Assembly (NCBI GenBank): GCA_020073615.1
Contig: JAIQEX010000030.1
Span: forward strand, 1 to 54,250
Source of the DNA: Terriglobia bacterium
GTDB lineage: Bacteria > Acidobacteriota > Terriglobia > Bryobacterales > Bryobacteraceae
Reading direction: 5' to 3'
DNA length: 54,250 nt
Positions 49,495 through 54,250 of this stretch are shown piece after piece; the first letter of the stretch is position 1, and each line of letters begins with the position of its first letter. Under the pieces are notes generated by a model that saw only the letters and a program-made list of their open reading frames with translations, was not told the DNA's origin and ran no database searches. Both the position numbers and the translations under genes were made by a program.

Positions 49495-51297
49495 CTACCT
49501 CGTGATCTGCTGCGCGGCGGTGCCGTCGGCGGCCATCGCCCAGATCTCCCAGCGCCCGGTGCGATTGCTTTGGAAGGCCAGCCGCTTTCCATCGGGGAAC
49601 CAGGAGGGCGTTTCATCCTGGTAGGGCTGCTCGTGCGCCGCCAGTTTGCGGGCGTCTCCCGTCGCGGCGTCCACGATCCGGACGTGGGCCATGCTTTTCT
49701 GCGGCGTGTACACGCCCGCCTGGACGGCGACTTGCCCGCCGTCCGGCGACCACACCGGCCACTCCACGTGCCCTTCCCCGTCGGGCATGTGGGTCAACTG
49801 GCGCTGCTCGCTGCCGTCGGCATTCATTAGCCAGATGTTGGTCTTCCGGTCCGGCCCGGAACGTACGAAGGCGATCCGCTTTCCGTCGGGCGACCAGGTG
49901 GCGTCGAACTCCAGGGCTACTCCGGTGGTAATCGGCTGCGCCGGTCCCTCCGCGGCCGCGAGGTAAATGCGGCGGTCCGCATACAGCACCGACTTGCCAT
50001 CGGGTGAGACCGCGGGATTGCGCGCCGGAGCGGTGCCGATCTGGCGCTGGCCCTTGCCATCCGCGCCGATCGCGTAAATGCGGCTCTGGCCATCGGCCCA
50101 CGTCGAGAAGACGATGTGCTGCCCGCGCGCATCCCAGGCCGGCAAACTTCTCTGCTCGCTGCCTTCGGTGAGCTGCACTTCGCCGCTCCCGTCGCTGTGG
50201 ACCAGGTAGAAATTGGAGGCTCCCCCGCGGTCGGAGATGAATGCGATTCGGGAGCCATCCGGGGAAACCGCCGGCGCTCCGCCGTGAACCTCGACATGGG
50301 GCCACTGCTGGCCCGCCATGTTGGGAGGCAGCCGTTTGAGGCGCCCGTCCAAAGTCTTCGCCACCCGGTCATGGCGCGCGGGCGTCAGCGCCGCATCGTT
50401 GGGCAGCAACGCCAGGGCCCGCTCGGCCGCGGTGCGCGCCTGCCCTGGCATGCCGAACCGCTCACTCGCCTCGGCGAGGCTGTCCTGGATGTTGGCCGAC
50501 GACGGATACCGCGCCGCCGTCCATCCCAGCAGGTTCACCGCGTCGCCGACCAGCCCGGCGCCCATCATCCGGTAGGCCAGTTGGTTGAGCGTCTCGACGT
50601 TCATGATGCCGGCGTCGGGCGAACGCTTGACTACATCGTCCAGTGCCGCCGCGCCTGGGGCCCAACCTCCGGTGCGGATCCGTTCCATCAGCTTCGTCGG
50701 GGTGATGGGCAGCGCCTCGAATCCGGGATTGAACGTTCCCAGGCGTTCGGCGGCGTCGTACAGCGGCGGATAGAACTGCACGAAGGTGTTCTCGACCGCC
50801 GTCTTCACACCATGGCACGAGTAACAACTGGACTTGTGCGAGACCGCTTTGGCGCTCTCCACGGGCTGGCCCGGCATGAGGCTGAAGCCATAGAAATTCC
50901 ACGGACCCTCGGGTGTGGACGCATCCTTTACCTCGGCCTCCACCCCCACGATTTCTGTCTGGAAGCGGCCGCCGTTGTTGATGGAGGCGTGACTTTCCGA
51001 GCGCCGCGCCTCCATCACGAGAACGGTCTTGTCCGGCCAGCGGCCGGTCTCGAGAAAGGCGCGGTAGGCCTCCGGGTTGACGAAGATGTTGTCGAACATG
51101 GGCGGCCCCCACTGCCCCTGCTCGGCAATGGGCCCGTAGGTCATGCCGACACCGGAGCTGAGAAAGACCCACTCGCGGTAGTTTGCGGGGAATTTCAGGC
51201 GGCCGTCGGCAGTGTACTCGGGTCCATTCATGGGGCCGCCAGCGTGCAGCGGGACAAGCGCCAGGGCGCACAGAAGTAAGTTGGCAAAGCGTGACAT
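49495..51297 (-). CDS. secreted cytochrome P460-TolB-type propeller fusion
   Basis: A 600-residue protein with signal peptide MSRFANLLLCALALVPLHAG. Residues about 25-190 are a cytochrome P460-like domain: YREWVFLSSGVGMTYG, NIFVNPEAYRAFLETGRWPDKTVLVMEAR, the c-type haem motif CYSCH (Cys158, Cys161, His162) and ENTFVQFYPPL. Residues about 210-310 form helical repeats (NLLGWTAARYPSSANIQDSLAEASERFG). Residues about 325-600 are PD40/TolB-type blades (PAVSPDGSRIAFISDRGG, DATWSPDGKRIAFVRSGPDRKTNIWLMNADGSEQRQLTH, PSWFPDGKRLAFQSNRTGRWEIW). A redox or NO/hydroxylamine-related role is known for P460 proteins; its role here is unknown. The start is set at the signal peptide. Confidence 0.8.
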   Translation of the reverse strand: MSRFANLLLCALALVPLHAGGPMNGPEYTADGRLKFPANYREWVFLSSGVGMTYGPIAEQGQWGPPMFDNIFVNPEAYRAFLETGRWPDKTVLVMEARRSESHASINNGGRFQTEIVGVEAEVKDASTPEGPWNFYGFSLMPGQPVESAKAVSHKSSCYSCHGVKTAVENTFVQFYPPLYDAAERLGTFNPGFEALPITPTKLMERIRTGGWAPGAAALDDVVKRSPDAGIMNVETLNQLAYRMMGAGLVGDAVNLLGWTAARYPSSANIQDSLAEASERFGMPGQARTAAERALALLPNDAALTPARHDRVAKTLDGRLKRLPPNMAGQQWPHVEVHGGAPAVSPDGSRIAFISDRGGASNFYLVHSDGSGEVQLTEGSEQRSLPAWDARGQHIVFSTWADGQSRIYAIGADGKGQRQIGTAPARNPAVSPDGKSVLYADRRIYLAAAEGPAQPITTGVALEFDATWSPDGKRIAFVRSGPDRKTNIWLMNADGSEQRQLTHMPDGEGHVEWPVWSPDGGQVAVQAGVYTPQKSMAHVRIVDAATGDARKLAAHEQPYQDETPSWFPDGKRLAFQSNRTGRWEIWAMAADGTAAQQITR

Positions 51298-51422
51298 AGT
51301 TGTTTCCCAGTATCGGGCGCAACTCCGGCCGCCGCCATACGGCTCCCTGCATGGCGGTGTGGTTTGGCTGCATTTCACTTCCGGGCGCGCGGGGGAAACG
51401 GTAGAGTGGAAAATGCGGAATC

Positions 51423-52235
51423 ATGCGCCGGTATCGACATCGGGGGGTTTGGATCGCGGGCATCTGGCTGGCGATCGCACTGGTGAATGCCACGCAGAAT
51501 ATCGTCGGGCTGCGCGGCGAGGGCGTGCGGCGGCCTCTGACGTATCACTTCGTATACACCACGCTGAGCTGGCTGGTGTGGGCGTGCGCGACGCCGCTGG
51601 TGCTGCGCATGGCGCAGCGCTTTCCGCCGGTGCGGAATGCCGGTCCGCGGGCGTGGCTGGCGCACGGGTGGCTCTGGCTGGCGATCGCGCTGGCCAACGC
51701 CCTGTGGGGGAACCTGTTGCTGGTGACCATCCAGCCGTGGGGTACCGACGGCCACCCGCGCCCCTTCGCCGAAGCCGCGCTGGCCCGCTTCCTGAGCCAG
51801 TTCCACCTCAACCTCATCTACTATGCCGGCATCGTGGCCGTGGGGCACACCATCGAATCGCGGCGGCGCGCCGCGGAGCTCACCGCGCAACTTTCACAGG
51901 CGCAGTTGGACGCGCTGCGGCGGCAGCTTGAGCCGCACTTCCTGTTCAATACGCTCAATGCCATTGCCGGCCTGGTGCGCGACCAGAGGAACCAGGATGC
52001 GGTGTCGATGATCGCCGGGTTGAGCGACCTGCTGCGCCGCGTGGTGGAAGACTCCGGGCGGCAGCAGATTCTGCTCGGCGAAGAGATGGAGTTCCTGGAG
52101 CGATACCTCGAGATCCAACGGGCGCGCTTCGCCGAGCGCCTGCACGTCACCATCGACATGCCCCCCGAGCTGCGCACCGCCCAGGTGCCCAGCCTGATTC
52201 TGCAGCCGCTGGTGGAAAACGCCATCCAGCATGGC
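51423..52235 (+). pseudogene. LytS/YesM-type sensor histidine kinase, C-terminus lost
   Basis: Residues 1-271 remain. About four membrane segments (GVWIAGIWLAIALVNATQNI, LSWLVWACATPLVLRMAQ, AHGWLWLAIALANALWGNLLLVT, FHLNLIYYAGIVAVGHTI) lead into the HisKA_7TM/LytS-type dimerisation box LRRQLEPHFLFNTLNAIAGLVR with phospho-acceptor His172. The protein runs up to the N-box PLVENAIQHG of the ATPase domain. Immediately after HG, at about 52235, the sequence becomes an IS21-type transposase in the same frame. The ATP-binding domain is gone, so kinase activity is lost. No response-regulator gene is seen. Confidence 0.85.
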
Positions 52236-53462
52236 AAACCCGTCCATCGAGAACGAGACCACAAAATCGAACCGTGGAAAGCGGCCATAGCCGAGCTGCT
52301 CGAAAAGGACCCGGGCGCCAATGCGCCGGTGATCGCGCAGCGCCTCCAACCCCTCGGCTTCGACGGGGGGCTCACCATCATCAAGGACTATCTGCGCACT
52401 CTGCGCAAGAACTCCATGGCCCGCCGCGCGTACGTCCGCGTCGAGCCCGGCCCAGGCGAACGCTTCGATGTGGATTGGCGCCACTTCGGCGCACTCGTCT
52501 ACAACGGCGCCACGCGCAAGCTCTATGGCTTCTGCCTCGTCGAAGCCCACAGCCGGAAAATGTACCTGGAGTTCACGCACAGCCAGACTTTCGAGACTTT
52601 CGCCCGATGTCACATCCATGCTTTTCGATTCTTTAACGGAGTCAGCCGTGAGATCTGGTTCGACAATCTGGCCACGGCCGTCGCCGAGCATGACGGCAAC
52701 CTGGTCCGCTTCAATCCGCGCTTCCTCGCTTTCGCGCGCGAATGCGGCTTTATCCCGCGTGCCTGTCACGTTCGGGCGCCCTGGGAAAAAGGCAAGGTCG
52801 AACGAGCCATCGGTTATATTCGTCAGAACTTCTGGCCGCTACGTTCGTTCACCGGTCTGCCGGATCTGAACGCCCAAGCCCGGCAGTGGCTGAAAGAAAT
52901 CGCTAACCAGCGCCAGCACCGCGAAGCCGGCCAGAAACCGGAGGAGCGTTTTCAACCCGAATCGCTCCGGCCCCTGCCGGCGATGATTCCCGATTACCGC
53001 GATACGGCCGAAGCGCTGGTCTACAAAGATATCCGTCTGTCGTTCGACGGCAATCGATACTGCGTGCCGGCTCGTTTGGTGGGCTCCAAGCTCACGGTCA
53101 AAGCGGACTCCTCCTCCCTCACCATCTACGATCAGCATCACGAGGTGGCCACTTATTCCCGTTCTTGGCAACGCGGGCAGACCCTGGGCGCCGAACGTTT
53201 TGAGAAAGAACTCCGCGCGCAAATGGCCGCCGCGGAGCGCTCCGCCGCCCAGCAGCGCCTCATTGCTTTGCTCGGTCCGACCGCACACGAATATCTCGAA
53301 CGCCTCGCCGATACGGATCGCTCGCTTTCGCGGCAGGTCCGTGAACTGTTTGCGCTGGTTCGTGAATACGGCCCGGAAGTGGTGGCCGCCGCGCTCGCCA
53401 AGGAGCATGCCGCGCGAGCCTTCGGCGCCGATTACGTTGCCAACATTCTCCGCCAGCAGTAA
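52236..53462 (+). pseudogene. istA: IS21-family transposase IstA, 5'-deleted and fused in frame to the kinase
   Basis: From KPVHRERDHKIEPWKAAIAELLEKDPGANAP onward the protein is IstA-like. The integrase core has VDWRHFGALVYNG (first Asp), IWFDNLATAV (second Asp) and PWEKGKVERAIGYIR (Glu), the DDE triad. The roughly 55-residue N-terminal helix-turn-helix is missing. The frame ends at TAA (53460-53462), but the same frame continues without it as QRRDVQPPLQLRDPALNELATDPLSLAEYDAFILRSRKES. That continuation is a normal IstA tail, so the TAA is a nonsense change. Both defects point to a decayed element. Confidence 0.8.
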
Positions 53463-53583
53463 CAGCGCCGCGATGTACAGCCGCCTTTGCAACTCCGCGA
53501 TCCGGCGCTGAACGAACTCGCCACCGACCCGCTCTCGCTGGCCGAGTATGACGCCTTCATTCTTCGTTCCCGAAAGGAGTCCC

Positions 53584-54087
53584 GTGACCACACTGCATCA
53601 GAAACTGAACCAGCTCAGCTTGACCTCTATGGCCCGCCAACTGGATCAGACGATTACTGACGCGGCGGCGAAGAACCGCAGCTTCGCCGAAAGCCTGGAA
53701 TCGCTTATCGATTGCGGGCTCGAATCGCGCGACGGCCGCTCCATCGAGCGCCGCTTCCGGCTCTCACGCCTGCACGCCCGCCACTCCATCGACAGTTTCC
53801 ACTTCAAGCATCACAAAAGCCGCATGGAGCTGAAGCCCCGCATTCTGCGCCTGCTCGATCTGGAGTTCATCGTCAACGGTGCCAGCGCGATTTTCATCGG
53901 CAATCCCGGCGTGGGAAAAACCTATTTAGCCAAGATTATTGGCTGGCGCGCCTGCCAGTCCAAGCAGCGCGTCCTGTTCACCACCGCCATGGACATGCTG
54001 AATCACTTGCTGGCTTCGCAGGTCGATCACTCCCTCATTCGCAAGCTCCGTGTCTACACCGAACCGGCGCTGCTCATCGTCGACTAA
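53584..54087 (+). pseudogene. istB: IS21-family helper ATPase IstB, 3'-truncated
   Basis: A GTG start with AAGGAG just upstream gives MTTLHQKLNQLSLTSMARQLDQTI, Walker A GNPGVGKTYLAKIIGW and ALLIVD. It then stops (TAA) exactly where the DELG part of the Walker B motif should follow. The 167 residues compare with the usual 240-260. From about 54085 the sequence changes to end repeats of another element, so istB was cut by an insertion or rearrangement. Confidence 0.8.
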
Positions 54088-54166
54088 TGTGAAGTTGTCA
54101 GAAATGTGGAGTTGACGTGCGAAGGACCCGGAAAACCGGGCTCGGTGATTTTCCAACTCCACATTT
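54088..54166. mobile_element. putative IS21-like element end with repeats
   Basis: TGTGAAGTTGTC (54088-54099) and TGTGGAGTTGAC (54105-54116) are near-identical direct repeats with a 17-base period. IS21-type ends typically have such multiple terminal repeats beginning TGT. A perfect 13-bp inverted repeat (54102-54114 with 54154-54166) encloses a CCCGG-AAAA-CCGGG hairpin (54127-54140). It begins right where istB is cut, so it is probably the terminus of a second element extending out of the window. Confidence 0.5.
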
Positions 54167-54172
54167 AAAGCG

Positions 54173-54234
54173 GTAGCATCGGAACGGCCGCCGTTCGGCG
54201 GCTAATCCCGTTTTTTCTGAGGTACCGATGCTAC
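54173..54234 (+). terminator. nested inverted repeats with T-run
   Basis: GTAGCATCGG (54173-54182) is repeated in inverted form at 54225-54234. Inside lies GCCGCCG-TT-CGGCGGC (54187-54202), followed after 8 bases by TTTTTT (54211-54216). The inner hairpin plus T-run resembles a terminator, perhaps insulating the mobile element from outside transcription. The T-run is not adjacent to the stem, so it is weak. Confidence 0.4.
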
Positions 54235-54250
54235 GTTCCGTGTTTCCGAG

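Noticed and set aside
1-54250. tRNA or rRNA genes
   Set aside because: No cloverleaf with a convincing T-arm and acceptor stem and no rRNA-like stretch was found by eye; short GTTCGAA-type strings fall inside coding sequence.

Overview
The window looks like chromosomal DNA of a GC-rich, soil-type acidobacterium close to Candidatus Solibacter / Bryobacterales. The evidence is a secreted protein whose N-terminal module has the VVNAASY ... SPGQINFQ signature that I associate with the Solibacter-type TIGR03437 domain, a 1,060-residue BNR/Asp-box propeller protein, many exported peptidases and hydrolases, a divergent Ku/LigD pair, and VapBC and MNT/HEPN modules. This assignment is recognition from memory, not a database match.

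Region by region. Positions 129-12539 hold a B12-binding radical SAM enzyme. They also hold a tightly packed minus-strand cluster of a secreted esterase, a PQQ dehydrogenase broken by a frameshift, and a BNR propeller, followed by a YVTN propeller, a DUF4097-type lipoprotein, a degenerate amidohydrolase lipoprotein and a YIP1-like membrane protein. Positions 12540-13384 are mostly non-coding, with one strong terminator-like hairpin and a tiny cysteine-rich ORF. Positions 13385-28233 carry a TPR protein and a divergent MFS transporter, a Solibacter-type surface protein, M13 and M1 metallopeptidases, an orphan ribbon-helix-helix protein, a membrane protein plus GerW-like protein, a sulfurtransferase, an MPN/JAMM-like membrane protein, an alpha/beta-hydrolase without its catalytic Ser and His, and an MBL-fold hydrolase.

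Positions 28234-32550 are an accessory island of lower GC in part. It holds a three-repeat CRISPR relic with a G-rich tandem repeat inside one interval, a small two-CxxC protein, a KAP-like P-loop NTPase, a frameshifted ParE-type toxin, an apparently intact MNT nucleotidyltransferase and a HEPN partner with an internal deletion. This reads as a decayed defence/toxin island, with the CxxC protein and NTPase as its intact candidate system.

Positions 32555-48735 return to core-like genes: an S9A peptidase, a three-domain glycosyltransferase/GtrA/methyltransferase fusion, LigD (split at a run of ten A) facing Ku, a patatin, an ABC-2 exporter, a TlpA-like thioredoxin, a 523-residue unknown coupled to a DUF72 protein, a 4-TM protein, and GlcE/GlcF without GlcD. 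Positions 48771-49447 are a VapBC module with a palindromic operator. Positions 49495-51297 encode a cytochrome P460-TolB propeller fusion. The right end (51423-54250) is a LytS-type histidine kinase cut off inside its ATPase domain and fused in frame to a 5'-deleted IS21-type istA. A truncated istB and what look like the end repeats of another IS21-like element follow.

Three themes recur: enzyme folds whose catalytic residues are replaced, -10-like hexamers placed 6-9 bases before start codons (suggesting leaderless transcripts), and many ATGA overlaps between consecutive genes. No rRNA or tRNA gene was recognised.
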